A DNA stretch of 64,000 nucleotides from Muriicola jejuensis. GTDB lineage: Bacteria > Bacteroidota > Bacteroidia > Flavobacteriales > Flavobacteriaceae. The notes beneath the pieces were generated by a model. It did no database searches and had not been told where the DNA came from. It was given only the letters and a program-made list of their open reading frames with translations. Within the stretch, counting starts at the first letter, position 1; each line of letters begins with the position of its first letter. Where the stretch lies: assembly GCF_010671595.1 (NCBI RefSeq), contig NZ_JAABOP010000001.1, positions 1,364,001-1,428,000 on the forward strand. Direction: 5' to 3'. Positions 43,106 to 51,741 of this stretch are shown in pieces. Both the position numbers and the translations under genes were made by a program.

Positions 43106-44800
43106 ATGCGCTGGACCATAAAGCCCAAACCCGAACAGGATGCGATCAGGGATCTCATGGATGCCATCAAGGTGGATCCCCTGGTGGCCACCCTGCTCTT
43201 GCAGAGGGGGATTGAAACCTATGAGGATGCGCTGCGTTTTTTCAGGCCCCAGCTCAGTCACCTGCACGATCCCTTCCTGATGAAGGACATGGACCTGGCC
43301 GTACGCAGGATCGAGGAGGCTATTCAACTGGGTCAGAACATCCTGGTATACGGGGATTACGATGTGGATGGGACCACGGCAGTGGCCCTGGTCTCTTCAT
43401 ACCTCCTGGAACGTTACCCGAATGTGGCCACCTATATCCCGGACCGGTACGCTGAAGGATATGGGGTTTCATTTGCGGGAATCGACTTTGCACACGATAA
43501 CGAAATAAAACTGATCATAGCCCTTGATTGTGGGATCAAAGCCCTGGACAAGGTGGCTTATGCCAGGGAAAAGGGGATTGATTTTATCATTTGCGACCAC
43601 CACAGACCCGGGGATCAGATCCCACAGGCCGTCGCCGTGCTGGATCCCAAGAGGTCGGATTGTTCGTATCCGTACGATGAACTCTGCGGATGCGGGATCG
43701 GATTTAAGCTTATTCAGGCCCTTGAAGAGAGGGCCGGGAGGCCGGTCGAAGGGATCTTATCCTATCTCGATCTGGTAGCCACGGCCATTGCGGCAGACAT
43801 CGTCCCCATTACCGGGGAGAACAGGGTGTTGACCTACTATGGCCTGGAGGTGATCAACCAGAAAAAAAGACCGGGGATACGGGCCATCCTCAATACAGTA
43901 AGGAAGTCAGAGCTCAACGTCACGGATGTGGTCTTCATCATTGCACCGAGGATCAATGCCGCCGGCCGGATGGAACATGGCCGTTATGCTGTAGCCCTCC
44001 TCACAGAAACCGATCAGGCACGCGCAGAGGAGATGGCTAAGGCAATAGAACAATTTAATGCAGACAGGCGCGATCTCGACAAGGAGATCACCGAGGAGGC
44101 CCTGCTTCAGATTCAGGAGAATAAGGAAGAGGACCGGTTCACCTCGGTGGTCTTCAAAGAAAGCTGGCACAAAGGGGTGATCGGGATCGTGGCTTCCAGG
44201 CTCACGGAAACATACTACCGGCCTACGCTGGTCTTCACCCGCAGCGGGGAAAAGCTCGCTGCCTCTGCCCGTTCCGTGAAGGGATTCGACCTTTACAATG
44301 CCCTGGAAGCCTGCAAAGACTACCTGGAGCAGTTCGGCGGCCACAAATACGCTGCAGGTCTTACCCTGGAAGAACACCAGTATGCAGCATTCAAAGCGCG
44401 TTTTGAGGAGGTGGTCTCGAGTACGATCGCTCCTGAGATGCTGCGTCCGGAGATCCGTATCGATGCGGAGATCAACCTGGCAGACATCACCCCGAAACTC
44501 ATGAGGATCCTGAAACAATTTGAACCCTTTGGCCCCGGGAATATGAAACCTGTTTTCCTGACGCACCAGTTGAGGGATTCAGGATTTGCAAAGGGGGTGG
44601 GGGATGATGAAAAACACCTCAAGCTGGCTGTGCAACAAGGCAGGTCGAATCCTCTACAGGCCATCGGTTTCGGCCTGGGCGAGAAATTACCTCTTGTAAA
44701 AGACGGCGGCCGATTCAGCGCGGTCTATTCCCTGGAGGAAAACCACTGGAACGGGCAGGTAAGCCTGCAGCTGAAGATCAGGGATATCAGGCCCGACTAG
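43106..44800 (+). CDS. recJ: Single-stranded-DNA-specific exonuclease RecJ
   Basis: RecJ degrades single-stranded DNA 5' to 3' in recombination and repair. The protein is 564 residues from ATG 43106 (MRWTIKPKPEQDAIRDLMDA); an ATG 8 codons earlier is possible. It has DHH-family motifs: LVYGDYDVDGTTAVALVSSY, the DHH site FIICDHHRPGDQIPQ, AGRMEHGRYAVALLTE, and the DHHA1 stretch GGHKYAAGLTLEEHQYAAFK. All metal-ligand motifs are present. Its TAG stop lies in a CTAG shared with the stop of the convergent LpxH-like gene. Confidence 0.95.
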   Translation: MRWTIKPKPEQDAIRDLMDAIKVDPLVATLLLQRGIETYEDALRFFRPQLSHLHDPFLMKDMDLAVRRIEEAIQLGQNILVYGDYDVDGTTAVALVSSYLLERYPNVATYIPDRYAEGYGVSFAGIDFAHDNEIKLIIALDCGIKALDKVAYAREKGIDFIICDHHRPGDQIPQAVAVLDPKRSDCSYPYDELCGCGIGFKLIQALEERAGRPVEGILSYLDLVATAIAADIVPITGENRVLTYYGLEVINQKKRPGIRAILNTVRKSELNVTDVVFIIAPRINAAGRMEHGRYAVALLTETDQARAEEMAKAIEQFNADRRDLDKEITEEALLQIQENKEEDRFTSVVFKESWHKGVIGIVASRLTETYYRPTLVFTRSGEKLAASARSVKGFDLYNALEACKDYLEQFGGHKYAAGLTLEEHQYAAFKARFEEVVSSTIAPEMLRPEIRIDAEINLADITPKLMRILKQFEPFGPGNMKPVFLTHQLRDSGFAKGVGDDEKHLKLAVQQGRSNPLQAIGFGLGEKLPLVKDGGRFSAVYSLEENHWNGQVSLQLKIRDIRPD

Positions 44801-45564
44801 ACCTTGTAGGCAAGTACCTCAACCCCCTGACCGTCATAGACCCCATACGTGAAATGGCTGATCCAGTCGCCCAGGTTGTAGTAGGTTGAATTCTCTCCGA
44901 CCTTTATTTCAAGGGGGAGATGGCGGTGGCCAAAAATGAAGAAATCGAAGTGGTCATCCTCCAGTTTGCGTTTGGCGTATTGTACCAGCCATTCGTTTTC
45001 CTCTCCCAGGAATTCCTTGTCCTCCTCCCCGGAGATCAGTTTGTTTTTTACTGAGAAATACTGGGCCAGACGCACCCCCCAATCGGGATGCAGCCAGCGG
45101 AAGATCCAACGGGCCACTGGGTTGGTAAATACCTTTTTCATCCTCTTATAGCCCTTGTCATGAGGGCCCAACCCGTCCCCATGGCCGATAAAGAATCGCT
45201 TGCCTTCGATCTCGAATTGCTGGGGTTTGTGAAATACCTGTATCCCGAGTTCCTCTTCGAAATATCCATTCATCCAGAGGTCGTGGTTGCCTGCAAAGAA
45301 GTAAACAGGGATTCCGCTGTCGCTGATGCGTGCGAGTGTCCCCAGGGTGCGTACAAAACCTTTGGGTACCACAGTCCGGTATTCGAACCAGAAATCGAAA
45401 AGGTCCCCGAGAAGGAAAATCGCGGCGGCATCTTCCTCCACTTCCTCCAGCCAGGAGACAAAGCGCCTTTCCCTGGCTTTGCTCTTTTCCCTGTTAGGGG
45501 CCCCCAGGTGGTTGTCACTGGCAAAATAGACCTTCTTTCCTTTGGGTACGTGTAGCTGTATCAT
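44797..45564 (-). CDS. lpxH: UDP-2,3-diacylglucosamine diphosphatase-like metallophosphatase
   Basis: A 255-residue metallophosphatase. It has the two-metal motifs in order: FASDNHLGAP, FLLGDLFDFWFEYRTVVPKG, FFAGNHDLWMNGYFEEE, IGHGDGLGPHDKGYKRMKK and IFGHRHLPLEI. The GDxxDxW and GNHDxW arrangement and the length match LpxH/LpxG-like UDP-2,3-diacylglucosamine hydrolases of lipid A synthesis; Bacteroidota use this type. The gene follows queD by 33 bases in one minus-strand unit. Its stop overlaps recJ's stop in CTAG. Confidence 0.85.
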   Translation of the reverse strand: MIQLHVPKGKKVYFASDNHLGAPNREKSKARERRFVSWLEEVEEDAAAIFLLGDLFDFWFEYRTVVPKGFVRTLGTLARISDSGIPVYFFAGNHDLWMNGYFEEELGIQVFHKPQQFEIEGKRFFIGHGDGLGPHDKGYKRMKKVFTNPVARWIFRWLHPDWGVRLAQYFSVKNKLISGEEDKEFLGEENEWLVQYAKRKLEDDHFDFFIFGHRHLPLEIKVGENSTYYNLGDWISHFTYGVYDGQGVEVLAYKV

Positions 45565-45597
45565 CCGCGTGTAAAGATAGGAAAATAGGCCTGTGGA

Positions 45598-46050
45598 TCA
45601 GGGGTTATCCTCCATAAACCACTCAGCATAGGCCGATTCGGTTTCCCTGAGTTTCAGGGAATGCAGCTGCAGGTCCTCCGGAAGTCGTGCCTTGATCCTC
45701 GAAGCAATGTCGATCACCATATTCTCGCTGGTGGGCTGGTAGTCTGCCAGGATCACCTTATGCCCGCGAGATTCGAGTTCCATGGCCAGCTCCAGATGGG
45801 GGGTATTCTTATTAAAGATGGTCGCGTGGTCAAAAGGGTCCACCACTTCTTCCCGAACGATCTTTTTCAGGTCCCCGAAGTCGATCACCATCCCCAGCTT
45901 AACAGCACCTTGGGTGGCGACAGGCGTACCTATGACGGTAACGGCCAGTTTGTAACTATGGCCGTGTACATTCCTGCATTTCCCGTCGTACCCGTAGAGG
46001 GCATGTCCGGTTTCAAAACTGAATTCCTTGGTTACGCGAATCCTGCTCAT
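45598..46050 (-). CDS. queD: 6-carboxy-5,6,7,8-tetrahydropterin synthase-like protein
   Basis: A 150-residue protein of the 6-pyruvoyl-tetrahydropterin synthase fold. It has zinc ligands in SFETGHALYGYDGKCRNVHG and HSYKLAVTVIG, the DFGDLKKIV segment, DPFDHATIFNK with catalytic His/Asp, and PTSENMVIDIASRIKARL with the conserved Glu. QueD makes the precursor of the queuosine and 7-deazapurine pathway from dihydroneopterin triphosphate. The exact role could also be in tetrahydropterin synthesis; no other pathway gene lies nearby. It is upstream of the LpxH-like gene. Confidence 0.88.
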   Translation of the reverse strand: MSRIRVTKEFSFETGHALYGYDGKCRNVHGHSYKLAVTVIGTPVATQGAVKLGMVIDFGDLKKIVREEVVDPFDHATIFNKNTPHLELAMELESRGHKVILADYQPTSENMVIDIASRIKARLPEDLQLHSLKLRETESAYAEWFMEDNP

Positions 46051-46099
46051 GGGGTTATAGCTTATTCGGCAAAGGTAGGAATTCTTTAAAAGGATGAGC

Positions 46100-47260
46100 C
46101 TACTTTCCCTGAGGAACAGATCCTACAGTTTGGAGGTAAGAAGTCGCCTTTTTCGTTTTCAGACCAAACAAAGGACGTATCCATTTCCACCTGCGAATAC
46201 CAAACTCATAGAGGATCCAGGATCCTGCAAAGGTCGTTGCGATCAAATAGAGGAATTTGGGCAGGAAACCCCAGTTGAGATCCATAATAAAGAATCCCGC
46301 GATGATAGTGACCGTTTGATGGAGGATGTAAAAAGGATAAACGGCCTCGTTGCAATAGGACAATGTGCGGCTCGACTTGTTCCAGTACGTGGCTGCATAA
46401 CCGAAAAGCACCAGGATCCAGGACCAAAGGTTGAATACCTTGAGGAAGGCTTCTGTAAAATGCACGGTTATAGAATCTTCAAAGGACATGATCAGGCCCA
46501 GATAAAGTGTGAAACCCGTTATGGCACAATACAGGTAGAACCGCCTGTTTGTTGTCACTGTTTTCCAAAACGTATCCTGTACGGTCATCAGGAGAAAGCC
46601 GAAAAAGAATAAAATGGAATAATTGGCAATGGCAAACCAGTCGCCTATAAGCGCATGGGTGATCTCAAAAAACGGCTCTACCAGTGACTCTGTGAGATAG
46701 AGGGGAATCAGGAACCAGAACAGACCAGTCCTTCTGGAGACTATGGCCTTCACCCAACGAAGAAAGCTGCCATCCGGATGTTTCCGCAGGGATACAAAGA
46801 CCGGTAACAGGGCCAGGGAGAACAACAGCAGATAGGGAAGGAACCAGAGGTGGTGCCAGCTGAGGTTCCCTTCGGGATAGACCCCCATAAAGGCCTGTGA
46901 AGGCCAGAACTCGAAGTAGGACCCGTTGAATTGGCCTTCTGCGATACGTTCCACATATACCTGGGGAGGAACCACGAGAAGCATGCCCACGACCAGGGGC
47001 AGAAAAAGCCTTCGGATCCTTTCCAGGCTGAATTGTCCCGGGGTCCTCTTGTTGAGAGCGTAATAGGTGCCCATCCCCGAGATCACGAAGAGGATGGGAA
47101 GACGCCATTGATTGACGAACAGCATGGGGAAGCGGATCCAGCTGTATTCCACATTGTTCTTGATGTGCCACCCCCAGGGGACAAAGAACATCCCCACGTG
47201 GTAGAGGATGAGTAATCCGAAAACAAAAACCCGCAGCCAGTCCAGATCGTAACGTCTCAT
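46100..47260 (-). CDS. Acyltransferase family (OpgC/acyltransferase 3-like) membrane protein
   Basis: A 386-residue multi-pass protein. The N-terminus RRYDLDWLRVFVFGLLILYH and the basic GNLSWHHLWFLPYLLLFSL (H of helix 5) are characteristic of the acyltransferase 3 superfamily, with about ten helices. These enzymes transfer acyl groups to sugars or peptides at the inner membrane. It follows the LytTR regulator gene on the same strand after 90 bases. That gap holds a 20-bp-spaced direct repeat and a TATCTTAG box, so its expression is probably controlled by the neighbouring regulator. Confidence 0.85.
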   Translation of the reverse strand: MRRYDLDWLRVFVFGLLILYHVGMFFVPWGWHIKNNVEYSWIRFPMLFVNQWRLPILFVISGMGTYYALNKRTPGQFSLERIRRLFLPLVVGMLLVVPPQVYVERIAEGQFNGSYFEFWPSQAFMGVYPEGNLSWHHLWFLPYLLLFSLALLPVFVSLRKHPDGSFLRWVKAIVSRRTGLFWFLIPLYLTESLVEPFFEITHALIGDWFAIANYSILFFFGFLLMTVQDTFWKTVTTNRRFYLYCAITGFTLYLGLIMSFEDSITVHFTEAFLKVFNLWSWILVLFGYAATYWNKSSRTLSYCNEAVYPFYILHQTVTIIAGFFIMDLNWGFLPKFLYLIATTFAGSWILYEFGIRRWKWIRPLFGLKTKKATSYLQTVGSVPQGK

Positions 47261-47277
47261 GATTTCAAATTTTAGAG

Positions 47278-47348
47278 CTAAGATATCCCGAATAACAAGG
47301 CTTGTGGGTTCTTTGGTACGGATGACAAGGTTTTGGGACCAACGACAA
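47278..47348 (-). promoter_or_regulatory. Candidate LytTR-controlled promoter of the acyltransferase gene
   Basis: Two direct repeats read TTTGGTACGGATGACAA (47312-47328) and TTTGGGACCAACGACAA (47332-47348), 13 of 17 bases identical and 20 bp apart. Their orientation is given on the plus strand. On the minus strand they lie upstream of a TATCTTAG box (47284-47277) with no TTG at the normal spacing, ahead of the acyltransferase start at 47260. The neighbouring gene encodes a LytTR regulator, whose family binds paired direct repeats. Site identity is inferred. Confidence 0.5.
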
Positions 47349-47350
47349 AC

Positions 47351-48229
47351 CTAAGAGCCCCTGAGTCGGCTCTCGAAGGCGGGGATCATGTTCCTGGACA
47401 CGGGGATCTCCTGGGCGCAGTGTTCCAGGCTGAGTTGAAAACCCTGGGCATTTCCTTTTACATGCCTGAGGAAGGAGAGGTTCACGACATAGGAGCGATG
47501 CGTTCGAATAATATTGTCAATAGCCTGGGCCTGTTGTTCAAAATCGGAGATGGAGATGCGTTTGAGCATTTTAACAGGTTGGCCTTCCTTGTTCAGATGG
47601 ATGGTGAGGTAGTTGCCCTCTGCCTTGGCGAAGATAAATTTTTCGACCTCGAGATCGAAATTGTCCATCTTCACCTGTGTTTCAATGGGGATAACACTCT
47701 TGTCCTTCTTTCGGGCCTCGAGGAGTCTGCTGCGTTCCAGTTCCTGCGCATCTCTGATGTAGCGCGCATTCAGCCTGTTGAAATTAACAGACACGATGAG
47801 GCCTACCAGGAGAATACCGACCAAAAATGTATTGCTTACCTCTTCCCGCAGATATCCCCAGGACCAGTTGTTAGGATTGTCGAAAATAAGGTCTCTGATC
47901 AGAAATTGCCCTATACCAATGAGCAGAAGAAAAGCACAAAGAAAAACTAGCTCTCTTCCTATGTTCCAATGCTCGTCAAGGGTGGGGGAAAAATGGATAT
48001 ATGGGTACATCAGAAGAAGAATCGCCAGGGGCATGAGCGAATGTAATACACAGATCCAGAAATAGTCCATCTTGTGTTCAGCCGAATTCACATTGAATGG
48101 GATAAAGAAATAGTTGAAAAATAGGGCCAGGAAAAAGATGATAAGACCAAAATACAGAAGTGACCTTCCTCTGAAATAAAAAGGATAGGGGGTTTGTAAA
48201 AACTTCTTAATGGAAGGAAATACGGCCAT
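47351..48229 (-). CDS. LytTR family transcriptional regulator with membrane domain
   Basis: A 292-residue protein with four N-terminal transmembrane helices (about residues 20-160: LLYFGLIIFFLALFFNYFFI and ELVFLCAFLLLIGIGQFLIR among them) and a C-terminal LytTR DNA-binding domain from about residue 190. The LytTR part has KFIFAKAEGNYLTIHLNKEG, the RISISDFEQQ segment, IIRTHRSYVVNLSFLRHVKG and IPVSRNMIPAFESRL. This layout is a membrane-anchored LytTR regulator without a receiver domain. It is the last gene of a probable GNAT-MATE-enoyl-CoA hydratase-LytTR unit and likely regulates the adjacent acyltransferase promoter. Confidence 0.88.
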   Translation of the reverse strand: MAVFPSIKKFLQTPYPFYFRGRSLLYFGLIIFFLALFFNYFFIPFNVNSAEHKMDYFWICVLHSLMPLAILLLMYPYIHFSPTLDEHWNIGRELVFLCAFLLLIGIGQFLIRDLIFDNPNNWSWGYLREEVSNTFLVGILLVGLIVSVNFNRLNARYIRDAQELERSRLLEARKKDKSVIPIETQVKMDNFDLEVEKFIFAKAEGNYLTIHLNKEGQPVKMLKRISISDFEQQAQAIDNIIRTHRSYVVNLSFLRHVKGNAQGFQLSLEHCAQEIPVSRNMIPAFESRLRGS

Positions 48230-48252
48230 ATTTTCAATTCTGGATAAAGCGA

Positions 48253-49020
48253 TTACTTCTTAAAGGCCTCCATAGCCTTTCGGGTCTGTTCTGACAGCGC
48301 CAGTTTCCCGGTGATGGCTGCCCTGCTGACCAGCAGCTGATCCCACTCGCCCGTCCCCTGCCACAACACTTTCTTCAGGGCAATCAATGCGTCCCGGTTG
48401 TATGAGGAGAGCTGTGAAGAGAAGAAATCGAGTTCCTTATCCATCTCTTTTACATTCTGGAACACTTTGGAAAAGAGGCCTTTGTCTCTCGCCCAATAGG
48501 CATTTTTCCACTCTTTCGGGGACAGGGATAATTCTGCCAGTCCGGCTACCCCTGCCTTGCGTTCTACGGCAGGAGCGATCACCAGGGGGGCAATTCCGAT
48601 GGTAAGTTCAGATAGCCTGACGGCTGCTTCCTCTGTGGCGAAGACATAGTCACAGGCAGCTATCAGGCCCACACCGCCCCCAACCGCTTTGCCCTGTACC
48701 CTCCCGATAATGGGTTGGGGACATTTCCTCATGGCATTGATCACATGGGCGAAGCCGCTGAAGAACACGGTACCTTCTTCGTGGCTAGATACGGAGAGGA
48801 GTTCGTCAAAGGAAGCCCCGGCACAAAAAGCCCTGTCTCCTTCCGATTTAAGGACAACGACTGAGACATCTTCCTTCCCGGAGATCTCCTCCAAAGTTCT
48901 CCTGAGTCGGTCCAGCATTTCAGAAACAAAGGAATTCCCGGCCGGGTGGCCAAATTCTATGGTTGCTACGCCGTTTTGTATATCCGTGTAAAGGCTGCCG
49001 TTAGGTCGGGTTGTTCCCAT
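48253..49020 (-). CDS. Enoyl-CoA hydratase/isomerase family protein
   Basis: A 255-residue crotonase-fold protein. Motifs: ATIEFGHPAGNSFVSEMLDR, AFCAGASFDELLSVSS (oxyanion-hole region), IGRVQGKAVGGGVGLIAACD with the second oxyanion glycine, and ELTIGIAPLVIAPAVERKAG. The usual catalytic Glu positions are not all conserved, so the exact reaction (hydratase, isomerase or hydrolase) is open. It is in a tightly spaced minus-strand unit: 21 bases after MATE and 23 before the LytTR gene. Confidence 0.85.
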   Translation of the reverse strand: MGTTRPNGSLYTDIQNGVATIEFGHPAGNSFVSEMLDRLRRTLEEISGKEDVSVVVLKSEGDRAFCAGASFDELLSVSSHEEGTVFFSGFAHVINAMRKCPQPIIGRVQGKAVGGGVGLIAACDYVFATEEAAVRLSELTIGIAPLVIAPAVERKAGVAGLAELSLSPKEWKNAYWARDKGLFSKVFQNVKEMDKELDFFSSQLSSYNRDALIALKKVLWQGTGEWDQLLVSRAAITGKLALSEQTRKAMEAFKK

Positions 49021-49041
49021 AGGAGATCGCTTTTCTCAAAA

Positions 49042-50376
49042 TTAAGCCTTTTGTAAAAGGGGGCGAAATTTTCTCCTGAACTTCCATACCAGGGCTCCGC
49101 CGCGTATCATCATCCAGACGGTGATGGCGATCCAGATACCGTAAAGGCCTGAGTTATAGAACTGACCTATGTAAAGGACGGGGATAAACCCGAGGAAAGT
49201 GGCTGAAAGGAGCACGTTGCGCAGGTATTTCATCTCCCCCAGGCCCTTGAATAGGCCGTCAAAGACAAAGGCGACCGTGTTGATGGGCAGGGAAAGGATC
49301 ACGATATAAAAGACGGAATAAAAAGTAATGAGGACCTCTTCCTCATTCGAGAACAACATGCCCAGGGGACGGTACAGGACAAAGCCTGCCAGCATCAGGA
49401 CCAGGCTTACGCCGATTCCGTAAAGCATGATCTTTTTAGCCAGTTTCCAGAGATTGGTGTAATCCCTTGCACCGAGCAGACGGCCTCCCATGATATTCCC
49501 CGCAGCTCCGTACCCATCTATAAAGAAGGCTGCGAAGAGCCAGAGGTTGATGGCAATGGTATGGGCACCGATAAAACGGTCGCCAAGTGCGGTCGCTTCC
49601 CTCACCGCCAGTACCAAAGTGATATTCAGGGCCACAGCCCTCACAAAGAGGTTCAGGCTCATCCCGATCAGCCTGCCCAGCTCCGGGTGAACGGGTAACC
49701 TGGGCACGAGGGAAATATGGGTCTTGGTCATAAGCAGGTAGAGCGACATGGCTGCCATGACCCCCTGGGAGATCAGACTCGCCCAGGCTGCTCCTTCCAG
49801 GTTCATCGGGGGGATGAACCCTTCCACTCCAAAGACCAGGAGGAAGTCGAGCCCAATGTTTAAAGTGGCTCCTGCAATGGCGATCATCATGGGCCAGAAG
49901 GTATTCTGTAGCCCCCGGAATATGCCCATAACCGCAAAGGCAAAGAGGGTGAGGGGGAAGCCCCAGACGCGTATGGAGTAGTAGGAAACACAATATTCCA
50001 GGATCTTTCCTTTGGCGTTGAGAAGGAGAAAGATCTCTTCTACAATAAATACAGTGCCCAGCAGGATCACTATGCTGAGCATGACATTAAGGGCGATGGC
50101 CTGGGCGGGGAGGGTGGTAACCTGGTCGAGTTTGCCTGCACCCAGATACTGGGAAATAATGGCAGAGATCGCGCTGCGTGTCTGCCCCAGTATCCAGATC
50201 AGCATGGAGAGGAAGGCTCCGACGATCCCCACGGCTGCCAGGGATTCCAGCCCGTTTTCAGGAATATTGCCCACGATGGCGGTATCTGTGATAGACAGGA
50301 TAGGCTCCGCGATCCCTGCAATGGTTGCAGGAATGGCGAGGCGGTTAATGGTCTTGTAGCTAACTCGGGTGGTCAA
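49042..50376 (-). CDS. MATE family multidrug efflux transporter
   Basis: A 444-residue inner-membrane protein with about 12 helices in two bundles. It has TINRLAIPATIAGIAEPILS and TDTAIVGNIPENGLESLAAV at the N-terminus, which is the MATE signature, followed by the duplicated QTRSAISAIISQYLGAGKLD and a second-half GAAGNIMGGRLLGARDYTNL. The family expels organic cations and drugs using Na+ or H+ gradients. It lies 10 bases downstream of the GNAT gene and 21 upstream of the enoyl-CoA hydratase gene, so these are probably co-transcribed. Confidence 0.9.
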   Translation of the reverse strand: MTTRVSYKTINRLAIPATIAGIAEPILSITDTAIVGNIPENGLESLAAVGIVGAFLSMLIWILGQTRSAISAIISQYLGAGKLDQVTTLPAQAIALNVMLSIVILLGTVFIVEEIFLLLNAKGKILEYCVSYYSIRVWGFPLTLFAFAVMGIFRGLQNTFWPMMIAIAGATLNIGLDFLLVFGVEGFIPPMNLEGAAWASLISQGVMAAMSLYLLMTKTHISLVPRLPVHPELGRLIGMSLNLFVRAVALNITLVLAVREATALGDRFIGAHTIAINLWLFAAFFIDGYGAAGNIMGGRLLGARDYTNLWKLAKKIMLYGIGVSLVLMLAGFVLYRPLGMLFSNEEEVLITFYSVFYIVILSLPINTVAFVFDGLFKGLGEMKYLRNVLLSATFLGFIPVLYIGQFYNSGLYGIWIAITVWMMIRGGALVWKFRRKFRPLLQKA

Positions 50377-50386
50377 GCGTCAGGGA

Positions 50387-50887
50387 TTAAAGGATGAGTT
50401 CATAGCAATAGAAGGGAAGCGGACTTTGTTTGGGGAAATAGACCGGTTCCAGTTTTTTGTACCCCCTGGCTTCATAAAATCTTTGGTTTCGTTCATTTTT
50501 GCTAAATGTGTCCAGTCTAACGGAAATGCAATTCTCAGCCTTTGCCATGTCTTCAGCATGGTCCATCAACTGTCGGGCCAGGCCCTGACCCTGATGCTCG
50601 GGATGCACGGCCAGTCGGTGAATGTACACGTTATTCCCGTTTGGAGTGAGCCATTTCACCGGCCTGTATTCCTCATCCATGTGGGTTGAGATGGTGATAC
50701 AACCGACGATTTTTCCCGAAATGTCCAGGAGGTAGAGTTCACCCCGACTCAGATCTTTTAGGAAAGCTTTTTCGGACGGGTAGTGGTCATTCCACTGTTC
50801 TATTCCCATCTCTATCATGTGCTTTGCACAGGCCCGGGTAAGGCTCATGATCCTCGGAATTTCCCCTAACTTTGCCGTTCTGATCAT
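50387..50887 (-). CDS. GNAT family N-acetyltransferase
   Basis: A 166-residue acetyltransferase. Motif A is HRLAVHPEHQGQGLARQLMD, with the acetyl-CoA pyrophosphate loop QGQGLA; motif B is ISVRLDTFSKNERNQRFYEA and the C-terminal RGYKKLEPVYFP. The substrate is unknown. It is the first gene of a minus-strand group with MATE, enoyl-CoA hydratase and LytTR genes and is divergent from the Usp gene. The starts are separated by 50 bases. Confidence 0.9.
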   Translation of the reverse strand: MIRTAKLGEIPRIMSLTRACAKHMIEMGIEQWNDHYPSEKAFLKDLSRGELYLLDISGKIVGCITISTHMDEEYRPVKWLTPNGNNVYIHRLAVHPEHQGQGLARQLMDHAEDMAKAENCISVRLDTFSKNERNQRFYEARGYKKLEPVYFPKQSPLPFYCYELIL

Positions 50888-50916
50888 TGATTCAAGCCAA
50901 TTATTGCGTAAATTTA
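50887..50916 (+). promoter_or_regulatory. Possible promoter of the universal stress protein gene
   Basis: TTG at 50887-50889, exactly 19 bases, then TAAATTTA at 50909-50916, one base off TAnnTTTG. It ends 21 bases before the Usp start. The -33 element overlaps the start of the divergent GNAT gene. Confidence 0.45.
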
Positions 50917-50937
50917 TGGTTTAAATCCCTAACCGAT

Positions 50938-51735
50938 ATGAAGAACATCCTAGTACCCATCGGAACCTCTCCCAACGCCCACGAAACATTGCAATACGCA
51001 GTTGATCTCGCCTCACATTTCTCATCGAAAGTATACGTGATGGAGGTTTTCAATGTGGCAGGCGGTGCCGGTAGCCTGATCGATATTTCTGTCATGGTAA
51101 AGAAAAGTGGAAAAGAAAGGTTGAAGGAGGTCATTGGGAAGGTAGATGCCAAAGGGGTTGAGATCAAGATCGCAACCTATAACGGAGACCTGATAGACGG
51201 ATTGAAGGAGATAGACCATGAGATAGGCATAGATCTGCTGGTCATTGCCCCGAGGAGCAATGATATCAAGGAGGAACTCTATCTGGGGCATACCTCAGGC
51301 CGGATGATCAAACGCACGGATATTCCGACACTGATTGTCCCCAAGGGCACCCAATTCAGTCCCTTTAAGATGATCCTGACCGGCTTTAAATCAGGTATTC
51401 TGAAAAAGAAAAGAATTCTAAATCCCCTTATGGAGATCAAGAACAAATTTGAGAGTGACGTACAATTGCTTCTGGTCAAAACCCCAGGGTATAACGATAA
51501 GGACTTGCAGGTGAACACCGCCCTGTTGGATCTGAGTTCCAGGCTTACACTGGCTGAACACGCCACCACCTACCTCGGTATTCTGGAACACATTCAGGCA
51601 ATGAAACCCGACCTCCTTTGTGTTTTCAGACGAAAAAGAGGAGTGTTTATGAATCTCTGGGAGAAGAACACCATCCACAAATCCGAATTCTCTGCAAAGA
51701 TCCCGGTCCTGGTACTTAGTGTTAAAAAGGATTAG
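50938..51735 (+). CDS. Universal stress protein family, two-domain length
   Basis: A 265-residue protein from ATG 50938 (MKNILVPIGTSPNAHETLQY); earlier codons overlap the divergent gene. The first 150 residues are a Usp domain: ILVPIGTSPNAHETLQYAVD, DLLVIAPRSNDIKEELYLGH and TSGRMIKRTDIPTLIVPKG with the ATP-binding GxxSGRM-like loop. The second half (KMILTGFKSGILKKKRILNP onwards) looks like a degenerate second domain without the loop. Usp proteins respond to stress and bind ATP in some members. It converges with the nitroreductase gene. Confidence 0.85.
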   Translation: MKNILVPIGTSPNAHETLQYAVDLASHFSSKVYVMEVFNVAGGAGSLIDISVMVKKSGKERLKEVIGKVDAKGVEIKIATYNGDLIDGLKEIDHEIGIDLLVIAPRSNDIKEELYLGHTSGRMIKRTDIPTLIVPKGTQFSPFKMILTGFKSGILKKKRILNPLMEIKNKFESDVQLLLVKTPGYNDKDLQVNTALLDLSSRLTLAEHATTYLGILEHIQAMKPDLLCVFRRKRGVFMNLWEKNTIHKSEFSAKIPVLVLSVKKD

Positions 51736-51741
51736 AAACCA

